NCBI GenBank assembly: GCA_020073215.1
Contig: JAIQFO010000021.1
Location: forward strand, 16,854 to 80,853
Direction of reading: 5' to 3'
Length of the DNA stretch: 64,000 nucleotides
Origin: Terriglobia bacterium
GTDB lineage: Bacteria > Acidobacteriota > Terriglobia > Terriglobales > Acidobacteriaceae
Part shown: positions 10,001-18,643 of the stretch, in pieces
Layout: each line of letters opens with the position of its first letter
How positions within the stretch are numbered: position 1 is the first letter of the stretch
Position numbers and translations under genes: made by a program
Notes under the pieces: model-generated
Told to the model about the DNA's origin: nothing
Database searches by the model: none
Seen by the model: only the letters and a program-made list of their open reading frames with translations

Positions 10001-13000
10001 CGTGCCTTGAATTTTCGGCGCCAGCACGCGAGCCGCGCTCTCGCGAGTCTTGATCTGCAGCGGGCCATCTTCGATCAAGCCGGCGGCATGGATCACGCCA
10101 TGAATGTCGCCGAAACGTTGCCCCGCAATGCGCAGTGCTTCCGCGATCTGCCCGGAGTCGGTCACATCGGCCGAAAGAGTCAGAACCTCCGCGCCCAGCG
10201 ACTCGATCTCGCGCAGTTTTGCGATAGTCTGACACGCGCCGTTCGCACCCTTCGGTTGGCTCAAAAGCGCTTGCCATTCCGACGCCGGTGGAAGCGGCGT
10301 GCGTCCCACCAGCACCAGCCGCGCATGAACGGTTCGCGCCAAGTGTTCGGCGACGACCAGCCCGATCCCTCCCAGCCCGCCAACAATCAGGTAGACTCCT
10401 TTTTCTCTCAAACGCGTGCCGGAGACTTGCGTACGAAGACTGGTGGACTCGAAGGTTTCCACCCAACGTTCAGACTTCCGGTAAGCGACGCAGGAGTCCG
10501 CGCCGCGCAGAGAACATTCCGCGATGATGTCGCCAGCCGCTCTTTTCAGATCTGGAATGTTTCGGTCAAGGTCGATACTGCGACAGAATGCGCCGGGAAA
10601 CTCTTTTGGGATAACCCGGACGGGCCCCTGCAGTGCCGCCCGGGTGGGTTCGACGACGCTCTCTCCTGACACCGATTGCAGTCCGTTGGAGACGCACGCC
10701 ATCTCCACCGCTCCGAGATCCTGATCGCCCCAGGCTTGCGCGAGGAACAGAAGGCTATAGAAGGTCGAGTCCAACGTTTGCTCGAGAGAGCGGCCGGCGG
10801 TTGGGCCCGTGACCGGCCACAGGTGGAGAATTCTGCTTGGCGGATGTTCGCGCTTGACTATGTCCTTCAGCAGTTCGTCGTAGTCGTCTCGCACGCCGGG
10901 GCGAATTGCGTACGAACCGGCCCGCTTGCGCTTGTACTGGTCACCCACGAGTACTTCCAACACCTCGTGGCCAGCGGCCTTGAGTTGCTTTGCAATCTCC
11001 GAGCCCAGTCCTGTCTCATCGAGAAACAGCAGCCAGCATGCGCGATCTGCAAGGGCTGGCTTCTCGGCTGGAGACTTCTTCCAAACGCGCCGATGGAACC
11101 ACTGCTCACTCTGGGGCACTTCAGCACGGGGAGCAGCCTCGGCTGGCTTGCTGGCTAGAGGTTTGGCTCCAGCCTCGATCCAGTAGCGCTGCCGTTCAAA
11201 CGGGTACGTTGGGAGAGGGACCCGGTGCGGCTCTTCTCCGGCGTGGAGAGCATTCCAATCAATCGACAGACCCGCGATCCAGAGTTGTCCGGTAGTGTTG
11301 AGCAAAAACGCCGCATCAGAGACCTGTTCCTGCGGGTGCCGCATGGAAGATAGGACCTTGGAGCTTTTCGGCTTGCCAGGGTGCTGGCGGGTTAACGATG
11401 TGAGCGCTTGGCCGGGACCAACTTCCAGAAACACCCGCGCCGGATCGCGGAACAATTCGACGAGCCCCTCCGAGAAACGCACACTGTTTCGCAGGTGCTT
11501 TGTCCAATAGCCTGGATCCGTAGCTTCGGCGGCGGTAATCCACGTGCCGGTGACATTCGAGATGTAGGGAATCTTGGGCGCGTGCAAAGAAATTGTGGCG
11601 AGATGAGCGCGGAAGGACTCGAGCATCGGGTCCATCATCGCGGAATGAAATGCATGCGACGTGTGCAGCAGGCGGCAAGGAACGGCTTGTTTCTCGAGCT
11701 CCAGCGCGAATTTCTGAATGGCATCGGTGGGGCCTGATACCACGCACTGCTCGGGCCCGTTGATGGCAGCGAGTGCCAGGTCGGCTGGAAGCGAGAGCGT
11801 GCCGGCGGCCGCGGCCACCGACAGCATCGAACCGGATGGCATCTCTCCCATCAAACGGCCGCGAATGGCGCTCATGTGCAGCCCGTCTTCCACCGAAAAC
11901 ACGCCCGCCAGACAAGCCGCCGCGTACTCTCCGATGCTGTGGCCGATCATGGCGGAAGGCGCGATGCCGTGCGCGATCCACCATTGCGCCAGCGCATATT
12001 CGATGCTGAACAACGCGGGCTGCGTGAAGGCGGTGTGGGATAGCTTCTCCGCCGCCGCTGCCGCGTCTTCTTCCTGCGGATACAACAAAGTTCGCAGGTC
12101 GAGACCGAGATCGGGGATCAGACGTTCGGCGCACTGGTCGAGCTGAGCGCGGAATACCGCCTCCGTCTCGTACAATTCGCGGCCCATGTTCACGTACTGC
12201 GATCCCTGCCCGGAAAACATGAAGACCGCGCCGGGAGCGCTCGCGGCCGCTTGTCCGGTGAAGACCCGGCTGGGCACAGGCTTAACCAGCAGTGTGCCCG
12301 CTTCTTCCGTGGTGGCAGCCACCACCGTGCGACGGTGCGCCAACGGCTCTCGGCCTGACTGGCAGGTGTAGGCGACATCTTGCAACGGCAACTCTGGGTG
12401 CGCCTGCAAGTGGGCGGTCAGATTCTGGCTGGCTTTTTCCAACGCGGAAGCGGTCTTCGCCGAGAGCACGAGCAACTGATAAGGCTTCTTCGCGTCTGCG
12501 TGTGCTGCAACCGGCGGCGCTTCCTCTAGAATCACGTGCGCATTGGTGCCGCCGATGCCGAGCGCGGTCACGCCCGCGCGCCTCAGCCCACGCTCTACTT
12601 TCCATTCCTTCAAACTGGTATTGACGTAAAACGGGCTGTTCTCGAAATCAATCAGCGGATTCGGTTTGCGGAAGTGCAGGCTCGGGGGGATTTGCCGATG
12701 CCGCAATGCCAGCACGGTTTTTATCAGGCCGCCAACGCCCGCCGCCGTGTCCAGGTGGCCGATGTTGGACTTCAGCGACCCAATGGCACAATAGCCCTTG
12801 CCCTCGGTGCTCTCGCGAAACGCTCGCGTCAGCGCCTTGACTTCAATCGGATCTCCGACCTTCGTTCCCGTGCCATGCGTCTCCACATAGGAGATATCGC
12901 TTGCCGCCACGCCTGCCATGCCCAGAGCCTCGGCGATGACCTCGGACTGTCCTTCAACGCTCGGCGCCAGATACCCGACTTTTCGTGCGCCGTCGTTGTT

Positions 13001-13813
13001 GATCGCCGATCCGAGAATGACGGCATGAATGATATCGTGATCGGCCAGAGCGTCTTCGAGCCTCCTCAGGACCACGATGCCTGCGCCGCTCGAGAACACG
13101 GTGCCGCTGGAATCGGCGTCGAAGGCGCGGCAGTGTCCATCGCGCGACAGAATCTCGCCTTCGCGATAGAGGTGGCCCCGTCCTTGCGGAAACTCAATCG
13201 TGACTCCGCCCGCCAGCGCCATGTCACATTCCTGATTCAGCAGGCTCTGGCACGCCAGATGCACCGCGACCAGCGAAGTCGAGCAGGCCGTCTGCACGTT
13301 GATGCTCGGACCGTGAAGGTTCAGTTCGTACGAGACCCGGGTCGCGAGCACGTCCTTGTCATTTCCGGTCTGTCGAATCAGAAATAGCCCGGCGCTAGCG
13401 ACCAGCCGCGCGTTCGTCAGCAGGTTGTAGATCATGTACGAGTTCATGCCCGAGCCGGCATAAACTCCGATCGAACCCTCGAAACTCCCCGGAGCGTGAC
13501 CCGCATCTTCGAGCGCTTCCCACGCGCATTCCAGGAAAACGCGGTGTTGCGGATCCATGATCGACGCGTCTTTCGGGCTGAAACCGAAGAACGCCGCGTC
13601 GAACATGTCCAGATCCTCGAGCACCACGCCGGATTTCACATACTCCGGCTGGGCGAGTTCATCGGCAGACACTCCCGCCGCCAGCAACTGGGCGTCGCTG
13701 AAGGGACGAATCGCTTCCACTCCGTTTTTCAGGTTCTGCCAAAACTCAGCAACATTGCGCGCGCCGGGAAAACGTCCGGCCATGCCAACGATCGCGATTG
13801 CTGTGTTCTTCAT
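6674..13813 (-). CDS. Type I polyketide synthase, KS-AT-KR-DH-ACP-TE-TE
   Basis: About 2,380 residues (numbers approximate). KS with TACSTS (Cys180), VETHGTGT (His316) and KSNIGH (His356). AT with GHSIGEY (Ser629) and HAFH (723-726), the signature of malonyl-CoA selectivity. KR with GGLGGIG (1148) and the SSISS ... VDYAAANAF catalytic set. DH with EHRFKNGAALIPGTGYL (His1379) and HPALLD (Asp1544). ACP with LGGHSL (Ser1738). Then two thioesterase domains, GYSFGG (Ser1873) and GASLGG. KR precedes DH, the reverse of the usual DH-KR order, and no enoylreductase is present, so one malonyl extension would be taken to a double bond. ATG at 13813; a TTG at 13822 would give a 4-base overlap with the NRPS stop. 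The loading module, carbamoyltransferase and PPTase lie directly upstream, pointing to one operon. Confidence 0.92.
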   Translation of the reverse strand: MKNTAIAIVGMAGRFPGARNVAEFWQNLKNGVEAIRPFSDAQLLAAGVSADELAQPEYVKSGVVLEDLDMFDAAFFGFSPKDASIMDPQHRVFLECAWEALEDAGHAPGSFEGSIGVYAGSGMNSYMIYNLLTNARLVASAGLFLIRQTGNDKDVLATRVSYELNLHGPSINVQTACSTSLVAVHLACQSLLNQECDMALAGGVTIEFPQGRGHLYREGEILSRDGHCRAFDADSSGTVFSSGAGIVVLRRLEDALADHDIIHAVILGSAINNDGARKVGYLAPSVEGQSEVIAEALGMAGVAASDISYVETHGTGTKVGDPIEVKALTRAFRESTEGKGYCAIGSLKSNIGHLDTAAGVGGLIKTVLALRHRQIPPSLHFRKPNPLIDFENSPFYVNTSLKEWKVERGLRRAGVTALGIGGTNAHVILEEAPPVAAHADAKKPYQLLVLSAKTASALEKASQNLTAHLQAHPELPLQDVAYTCQSGREPLAHRRTVVAATTEEAGTLLVKPVPSRVFTGQAAASAPGAVFMFSGQGSQYVNMGRELYETEAVFRAQLDQCAERLIPDLGLDLRTLLYPQEEDAAAAAEKLSHTAFTQPALFSIEYALAQWWIAHGIAPSAMIGHSIGEYAAACLAGVFSVEDGLHMSAIRGRLMGEMPSGSMLSVAAAAGTLSLPADLALAAINGPEQCVVSGPTDAIQKFALELEKQAVPCRLLHTSHAFHSAMMDPMLESFRAHLATISLHAPKIPYISNVTGTWITAAEATDPGYWTKHLRNSVRFSEGLVELFRDPARVFLEVGPGQALTSLTRQHPGKPKSSKVLSSMRHPQEQVSDAAFLLNTTGQLWIAGLSIDWNALHAGEEPHRVPLPTYPFERQRYWIEAGAKPLASKPAEAAPRAEVPQSEQWFHRRVWKKSPAEKPALADRACWLLFLDETGLGSEIAKQLKAAGHEVLEVLVGDQYKRKRAGSYAIRPGVRDDYDELLKDIVKREHPPSRILHLWPVTGPTAGRSLEQTLDSTFYSLLFLAQAWGDQDLGAVEMACVSNGLQSVSGESVVEPTRAALQGPVRVIPKEFPGAFCRSIDLDRNIPDLKRAAGDIIAECSLRGADSCVAYRKSERWVETFESTSLRTQVSGTRLREKGVYLIVGGLGGIGLVVAEHLARTVHARLVLVGRTPLPPASEWQALLSQPKGANGACQTIAKLREIESLGAEVLTLSADVTDSGQIAEALRIAGQRFGDIHGVIHAAGLIEDGPLQIKTRESAARVLAPKIQGTLALQQALGDSKLDFLLLFSSISSLAPPAGQVDYAAANAFLDAFALSQAGQPVTAVNWGLWADVGMAGRDIAGSPSILGRRLVRTSNETIYSARLSCEKDWLLSEHRFKNGAALIPGTGYLQLAAAALVNGRFDPGIAFEDVFFLAPLTVAPDETKEVRVRLRHQASGFRFSILAKDREWTEYASGQIARNQKRIPADQNVAVIRERCSTRRIDFDEQHRTRQERYFDFGPRWRNLQSLHLGEREALAELKLGADFSADIEMWPVHPALLDLATGSALYLIQGYEESEFLYLPLSYKEITLYRPLPARFYSHIRGRQENTTQREIATFSFTLLDGDGQVLAEINEFALRRMAATSDNSAPARQPRTAAAYNESAEMLENQGMSSADGIKALHQILSSDMPPGIIVVRGDLLPAKPASPLAKASPPSSTAKPESGVESVLAEWWQELLGVETVGLDDDFFDLGGHSLIAVRMFSKIKKTYQQDLSLSTLFEARTIRQLAALIRKAETSSVSEVTPPSAVVAVRREGSRLPLFVVSGVGGHVIAFDGVTRYLGEDQPVFALQPQGMDGREPFLTRVEDMAAYYLRGVREVQPHGPYCLAGYSFGGFVVFEMAQQLHAAGETVSLLGLLDTIEWQYLEQFKKKADLRQRFAAYKLRFQRIFLSGHGPKEATNRAVSVLTRKWYQRMYKLHLLSAPDIPDLKTVNRIAASVYRPTVFPGHLTIFRSVSRSAVDGDDELLGWGGMAAEGIEVQDVLGTHLDMLSEPNVRMLSEKLRACLDRVQEAHQVDLNLAAHLEAHAIRQPAGVPPPSKPAATAEAKTWSALVPIHPTGSRIPIFCVHALGPSLLFYRRLATYLGPDQPFYALQSPLESQAQIQEPTIEELASIYVKELQASFPEGPYLLGGASLGGLIALEMCQQLNAQGKEPGLLILFDTAVPGCDHRVAAKEQISRHWQNVRKQGAAYLVQRAVVKSEYWRFLLHRSAQALGCSCYRMLGRSLPASLHYFQVEEAHKRALERYTIQFYPGKITLMRAADVEETVGTRRNPTLGWEAFAGGGLEIHDVPGGHISMFEEPNVRALVEKLKPILSSSDSTLENQTPGKLSLATRRGPQDRG

Positions 13814-13818
13814 GTTCG

Positions 13819-15705
13819 TCAATCTCGGTGCTGTCTCGCGGCCAGCCGCCGCTCTGCCCTGCTCGAGACCCGCGGTGCGACTTCTTCTCCACTGAGATGG
13901 TTGGCAAGCGCGGTGACCGTGGGGAACTGAAACAGGTCGACCAGGGAGAGTTCGCGGCCGAGTTGCTGCTGCAACTGCATGTGTACCTCGGCCACCAACA
14001 GAGAATGCGCACCGAGGTCGAAGAAGTTCTCATTCAATCCCACGCTGTCCACTCCCAGCGCATCCTTCCACGCCTGCGCGATCACGCGCTCCAGTTCGTT
14101 TCGTGGCAACTCTGGCGCCGTGCCAGATTCATTCTCCACTGTGGAAGGATCAGGTAGCGCGTTGCGGTCGACTTTGCCATTCGCCGTCAGCGGCAAGGAA
14201 CCGAGAATCATGAAGTTGGACGGCACCATGTACTCGGGAAGAGTGGCAGCCAGGGCCGTTCGAAGATCGGCAATCTCCAATCCGGTTCCGGGCTTCGGAA
14301 CGACATAGGCAACGAGGCGCTTATCTTCAGTCTGAATTTGAGTTTGAATTCTGGACTTGAATTCGCGGGCAACCACTGCCGCCTGGCCCACTCCTGGTTG
14401 TTTCTCGAGCGCCGCTTCAATCTCTCCGATTTCGATCCGGAAGCCGCGCAGCTTTACCTGGAAATCCGCCCGCCCCAGAAACTCCAGATTTCCGTCGGGC
14501 AGGAAGCGCGCAATATCGCCGGTGCGATACATGCGATTTCCCGGCCGGAAGGGATCGCCAAGAAACTTTCCGGCTGTCAACTCCGGTCTCTGCCAGTACC
14601 CGCGCACCACGCCGTCGCCGCCGATATACAGATCGCCAGGCTCGCCCGCGGCCACCGGCTGAAGCCTGGAATCGAGCACGTAGACCTGAGTGTTCGCGAT
14701 AGGTTTTCCAATCGGGATGCTGTCCAAATCTCCGGTGATTGGGAAGGTCGTGGACCAGATCGTGGTTTCGGTTGGCCCGTACATGTTGTGCATCTCGCCG
14801 TGGAACGCCTGGCGCAGTTGACGAATCAGCGACGGAGGCAGCGCTTCTCCTCCGAGAAAAAGCTTCTTCAAGCGTCCCAGGGAAGCGAGCCCATCCGGAT
14901 TGACCGCAACCATCCGCGCCAGGGAAGGCGTCGATTGCATGTGGGTGACGCCGTACTTCCGAATCTCCTCCGGAATCGTCTGCGTGCCCTCATCGCCGTG
15001 AATGACCACTTGAAAACCGCGTGTCAGCGTCCAGAAGAGTTCGAGCACGGAAATATCAAAAGAAATACTGGTCACCGCCAGCCAGACGCCCGGCTCGGAC
15101 CCAATCGCCCGATCCATGCCGGTGAAAAAGTTGACCACGTTACGCTGCTCGATCATCACTCCCTTGGGCTTCCCCGTCGAGCCCGAGGTGTAGATCACAT
15201 AGGCGAGGTTCTGCCCAGTAGCCGTGGAAGAAACCGGATGTGTATCGTTGCCGGCGATCGCATCGGCATCGCCGGTTCCGTCGAGGGAGACGATGTGCCT
15301 GGAAGTTTTCCCCAGACTCGATCGCGTGCGCTCCGTCGCAAGAATGACCGGAGCTTCGGAGTCTTCGATCATCAGCGCGATGCGCTGCGCGGGGTAGCTG
15401 GGATCCATCGGAACGTAAGCCCCGCCCGCCTTCAGGATCGCGAGCAACCCGACCATCATTTCCACGGATCGTTCGACGGCGATGCCAACCAGCGTCTCCT
15501 GCCGAACGCCGAGCTGCTGCAGATGCCGCGCCAGTTGATTGGCATGCTGATCGAGTTGGCGATAGCTCAAGCTTCGCCCCGCCGAAACCACCGCGACCGC
15601 GTCCGGCGTGCGCGCAACCTGCTGCTCAAACGCCTGCGCGATTGTGCTTTCGCGCGGGTAGTCCGCGTCGGTTCGGTTGCAATCAACTACTTCTGCGGGC
15701 AACAA
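13819..15705 (-). CDS. NRPS loading module: adenylation domain plus peptidyl carrier protein
   Basis: About 630 residues: an A domain with YTSGSTGKPKG, FDIS, NMYGPTETTIW, YRTGD and NGKVDRNALP core motifs, then a PCP with DLGAHSLL as phosphopantetheine site. There is no condensation domain, so it should load an amino acid onto its own carrier as starter for the PKS next door. A hand-extracted specificity code reads D-I-L-S-F-G-M-I-W-K, close to remembered glycine codes (DILQLGLIWK type); this is inference. The start is uncertain: no ATG or GTG is available, and TTG codons at 15705 (GGAG seven bases upstream) and 15756 (GAGGA upstream) are both possible. Either one overlaps the end of the carbamoyltransferase gene, which suggests translational coupling. 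Confidence 0.88.
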   Translation of the reverse strand: MLPAEVVDCNRTDADYPRESTIAQAFEQQVARTPDAVAVVSAGRSLSYRQLDQHANQLARHLQQLGVRQETLVGIAVERSVEMMVGLLAILKAGGAYVPMDPSYPAQRIALMIEDSEAPVILATERTRSSLGKTSRHIVSLDGTGDADAIAGNDTHPVSSTATGQNLAYVIYTSGSTGKPKGVMIEQRNVVNFFTGMDRAIGSEPGVWLAVTSISFDISVLELFWTLTRGFQVVIHGDEGTQTIPEEIRKYGVTHMQSTPSLARMVAVNPDGLASLGRLKKLFLGGEALPPSLIRQLRQAFHGEMHNMYGPTETTIWSTTFPITGDLDSIPIGKPIANTQVYVLDSRLQPVAAGEPGDLYIGGDGVVRGYWQRPELTAGKFLGDPFRPGNRMYRTGDIARFLPDGNLEFLGRADFQVKLRGFRIEIGEIEAALEKQPGVGQAAVVAREFKSRIQTQIQTEDKRLVAYVVPKPGTGLEIADLRTALAATLPEYMVPSNFMILGSLPLTANGKVDRNALPDPSTVENESGTAPELPRNELERVIAQAWKDALGVDSVGLNENFFDLGAHSLLVAEVHMQLQQQLGRELSLVDLFQFPTVTALANHLSGEEVAPRVSSRAERRLAARQHRD

Positions 15706-17443
15706 GCCGGTTCTCCAGAAAAAGAAATTCAATGCCAGTGCCAAGGAAGGTTTCAATCGCTTCCTCTGGCGTGTTCACGATGGGCTGTCCTTTCACATTA
15801 AAGCTGGTGTTGAGGACCATTTCCCGGCCCGTGGTTTGGCCGACGGCTCGAAGAAGACGATGAAAATCGGGATTGTCCTTTACCGAAACTGTCTGCAGGC
15901 GTGCCGAACCGTTCACATGCGTGATCGCTGGCAGTGCTGCCCGGTGTTCGGGGCGCACGTCCACCACCGTGATCATGTACGGCATGTGCGTTCCCGGCGC
16001 GACCTGAAACCAGCGATGGGCTTGTTCCACGGAGCAGGCCGGCGCGAACGGACGAAACGCTTCCCGCATCTTGACCATCGCATTGATGCGGTCGCGCATG
16101 GCGGGATGTCCCGGGTCGGCAAGAATACTGCGATTCCCCAATGCCCGTGGACCATACTCCATGCGGCCGCGGTACCAGGCAATCACTCGTCCTTCGGCGA
16201 TCAGTTTGGCCGCTTCGCGACAGGTCTGATCGAGAGACTCGAAAGGTTTCACCGTAATCCGGCCGGCGTACTTCTCAAGCGCCTTCTCAATGCACGGACT
16301 CGGGTACCCAGGTCCGAGCAGCGGAACCGGCATACGCTCATTGTGAACCGCTTCGGAGAGTGACGCGCGGTACAACGCAGCACCCAGCGCGGTGCCGTCG
16401 TCTCCGGCCGCGGGCTGTATGTAGACTTCGTCGAAAGTGCCAGAGTCGATGAGCTTGCCATTGGCCGTGCAATTGAGTGCGACTCCACCGGCCAGCGCGA
16501 TGCGCCGCATGCCAGTCTGCTTTCCGAAGTGTCCGCAAACATGCAGCACCACTCGATCCAGACACTCTTGCAGGGCCGCCGCTACATCTTTATGTTCCTG
16601 GGTGATCTCCGCGTCGGGCGCTCGCCGGGCCACGAGGTGCTCGTCCAGGTAAGCCCGGGTAGCAACGTAATTTTCGCGTTCCTCGCGCGAACGGTTGAGC
16701 CGGAGAATCGGAATTCGAAGCGAACCATCCGGTCGCAATTCCACCGTCTTTTCAAAGAAAGCGCGGAAGCGCTCCGCATCGCCGTAAGGCGCCAGCCCCA
16801 TGATCTTGTACTCATCGGAGTTGAAATCAAAACCCAGGTGCAGAGTCACCAGGGAATAGAGAATGCCGATGGAATCGTTGGCGGGAATCTCGCGCAGTTT
16901 CTTGAACTCACCACCGCGAAACTGGAACACGGTCAGGCTCTGCACCTCTCCCATGGCATCGTTCACCACCGCCAGGCACTCGTCCCATCCTGACGTAAAG
17001 GCAGCGCTGGCGGCGTGCGCGAGATGGTGACCTACCGGATGAATCTTCTCCGCACGAAAACCAGGGAACGATTGGTGCACGTGCCGGACCAGCGCTTCCT
17101 TCGAGAACACTCTCTGGTAGAGCCCTGAGGAATCTGCATCGAGCGAGTAAAGCGGTTGAAAGGGCGAGTAATCGAAGCCGTGGGCGATCTCATCCACATC
17201 TTCGATGTTGAGGCCCGCCTCGCGCAGACAAAACTGAATGGCGTCGATCGGGAAATCGCCAGTGTGCTTCTTGCGGCTGAAGCGTTCCTGCGCCGCGGCG
17301 GCAACGAGTTTCCCGTCAACCAGCAAAGCCGCCGCAGAATCGTAACCCTGCGAGATGCGGTATTCCCGTGGGTCCAAGCCCGGCCAATGTTCGCGTTTGA
17401 AGGGGGAAGATTCTTCTAAGCCGCTGATTCCTAAGAAGTTCAC
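15683..17443 (-). CDS. NodU/CmcH-family carbamoyltransferase
   Basis: 586 residues, the usual length for this family, which transfers a carbamoyl group from carbamoyl phosphate through carbamoyl-adenylate to a hydroxyl of a natural product or sugar. The N-terminal ASKHA-like domain shows GYDSAAALLVDG, AQERFSRKKH and VGHHLAHAASAAF. The C-terminal domain shows YRGRMEYGPRALGNRSILAD and NTSFNVKGQPIVNTPEEAI, diagnostic for NodU/CmcH/TobZ. GTG start at 17443 with AGAGG five bases upstream. It is the first gene of the carbamoyltransferase-NRPS-PKS run, so it probably decorates the amino-acid/polyketide product or an intermediate. The histidine usual in HDSSA is Tyr-Asp here (GYDSAAA). Confidence 0.9.
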   Translation of the reverse strand: MNFLGISGLEESSPFKREHWPGLDPREYRISQGYDSAAALLVDGKLVAAAAQERFSRKKHTGDFPIDAIQFCLREAGLNIEDVDEIAHGFDYSPFQPLYSLDADSSGLYQRVFSKEALVRHVHQSFPGFRAEKIHPVGHHLAHAASAAFTSGWDECLAVVNDAMGEVQSLTVFQFRGGEFKKLREIPANDSIGILYSLVTLHLGFDFNSDEYKIMGLAPYGDAERFRAFFEKTVELRPDGSLRIPILRLNRSREERENYVATRAYLDEHLVARRAPDAEITQEHKDVAAALQECLDRVVLHVCGHFGKQTGMRRIALAGGVALNCTANGKLIDSGTFDEVYIQPAAGDDGTALGAALYRASLSEAVHNERMPVPLLGPGYPSPCIEKALEKYAGRITVKPFESLDQTCREAAKLIAEGRVIAWYRGRMEYGPRALGNRSILADPGHPAMRDRINAMVKMREAFRPFAPACSVEQAHRWFQVAPGTHMPYMITVVDVRPEHRAALPAITHVNGSARLQTVSVKDNPDFHRLLRAVGQTTGREMVLNTSFNVKGQPIVNTPEEAIETFLGTGIEFLFLENRLVARRSS

Positions 17444-17627
17444 GTGGACCTCTCGCCAGGCAAGTCACCAACGTGCTGATCTAGCTCATCTTAACTGCAG
17501 CGTGGGAAGCCACCAAGCTTCTCAAAGACACGCTAGTAATCAGGGGGAGTAACACGGTATCAGCAAACGTCGCTCCAACCGTGTCGCTAATTCTAGTGGG
17601 CGTTTACACTCAATAGTTTCAATAATA

Positions 17628-17641
17628 TGCAAAGTTTTGCA
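17628..17641. promoter_or_regulatory. Palindrome upstream of the carbamoyltransferase-NRPS-PKS operon
   Basis: TGCAAA-GT-TTTGCA is a perfect 6+6 inverted repeat in an AT-rich stretch about 185-200 bases upstream of the GTG of the carbamoyltransferase, within the 286-base gap that follows the PPTase gene. It could be an operator for the biosynthetic operon, but such a short palindrome can arise by chance and no regulator is encoded next to it. Confidence 0.25.
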
Positions 17642-17729
17642 ATGCCCTGCGTACTTTAACCGAACTTATGCTAGCGAGGAATTGAGCTCGAGTTAGGACT
17701 TCAGGGGCGATGCCGATCCGCAGCGTCAC

Positions 17730-18428
17730 CTACGATGGTGGGACAAAGTTCATTCGCCGCAGCTCCGGGGTAGGGCCCTCTACCACAAGCGCGGCAGCGA
17801 CACCCGGTTCGCTCAAGTCCAGTACGTTCCATCGACCGGATGCTTCCCCTTCCGCCCAAATCAGGCGTGCTGGCTGGTCGCTCTGAATACTCACGCGGAA
17901 GCTGTTCAATGGAACTGACAAACCGCCGCCGAGCGCCTTAACAAAGGCTTCTTTGCGGGTCCAGCAGGTAAAAAACGCCGCCAGGCGCGCGTCAGGGGAA
18001 AGCGCCAGAATCTCGGAGGCCTCGGCGGGTGCAAAGAAACGCCGGCTCAGATCCTCGACCTCAATCTCTGGCCGGACCCTTTCCGCATCGATGCCTACGC
18101 GGCCGTGCCCCGCAACCGCCACCAGAGTCAGGCCGTCGGTATGAGAGAGATTGAAGGGGATGTCTTCCACAGGCCACGTCAAAGCCGGCTTTCCATGCGT
18201 CTCTTCCCGAAACACTAACGCACCTGGCTCACATCCAGCGTAAGTTGCGAGAATGCACCGAAGTGCCCCACGCGCAACCGTCCACCTCTCCCGCAACTCG
18301 ATTGATCGGAAGCGGGCTGCCCTCTGTTCTTCTTCCGGGGACAGAGTTGCCTTAAGGGCAGCGACGGTTCTTGCCACACAGTCGAGGTCTATGCGCCAAA
18401 CGTGAACTTCGCCAGATGCGCACTTCAT
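17730..18428 (-). CDS. Sfp-type 4'-phosphopantetheinyl transferase
   Basis: 232 residues, normal for the Sfp class. Diagnostic motifs are HGKPAL, FNLSHTDGLTLVAVA, VGIDAERVRP (Mg-binding Asp/Glu) and FFTCWTRKEAFVKALGGGL. The enzyme moves the phosphopantetheine arm of CoA onto carrier-protein serines, here presumably those of the NRPS PCP and PKS ACP encoded downstream. ATG at 18428. It lies 286 bases upstream of the carbamoyltransferase on the same strand, so it may have its own promoter or head the same operon. Confidence 0.9.
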   Translation of the reverse strand: MKCASGEVHVWRIDLDCVARTVAALKATLSPEEEQRAARFRSIELRERWTVARGALRCILATYAGCEPGALVFREETHGKPALTWPVEDIPFNLSHTDGLTLVAVAGHGRVGIDAERVRPEIEVEDLSRRFFAPAEASEILALSPDARLAAFFTCWTRKEAFVKALGGGLSVPLNSFRVSIQSDQPARLIWAEGEASGRWNVLDLSEPGVAAALVVEGPTPELRRMNFVPPS

Positions 18429-18643
18429 ACCCGCTGCCTAATTATCAATGAAACGGCGGCCAATCGAGGCGCGGTCATGACTTGCCGAAACTGTCGCGAC
18501 GGCCGTCGACACAAAGGGTGTTAATAAACTGACGACGAACGGAGAAAAACGAACGGGAGCTTTCCGGGAAACGCCAAGGCTGGAAGGATGCGGCGCAGCA
18601 CATCTGGCGTCTCCTGAAGTACTCGATCCAGGATGCCCCGCAA

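Noticed and set aside
14338..15801. 487-codon plus-strand frame antisense to the NRPS gene
   Set aside because: The minus strand carries clear adenylation-domain motifs across the same bases; the plus frame is His/Arg-rich without any family signature.
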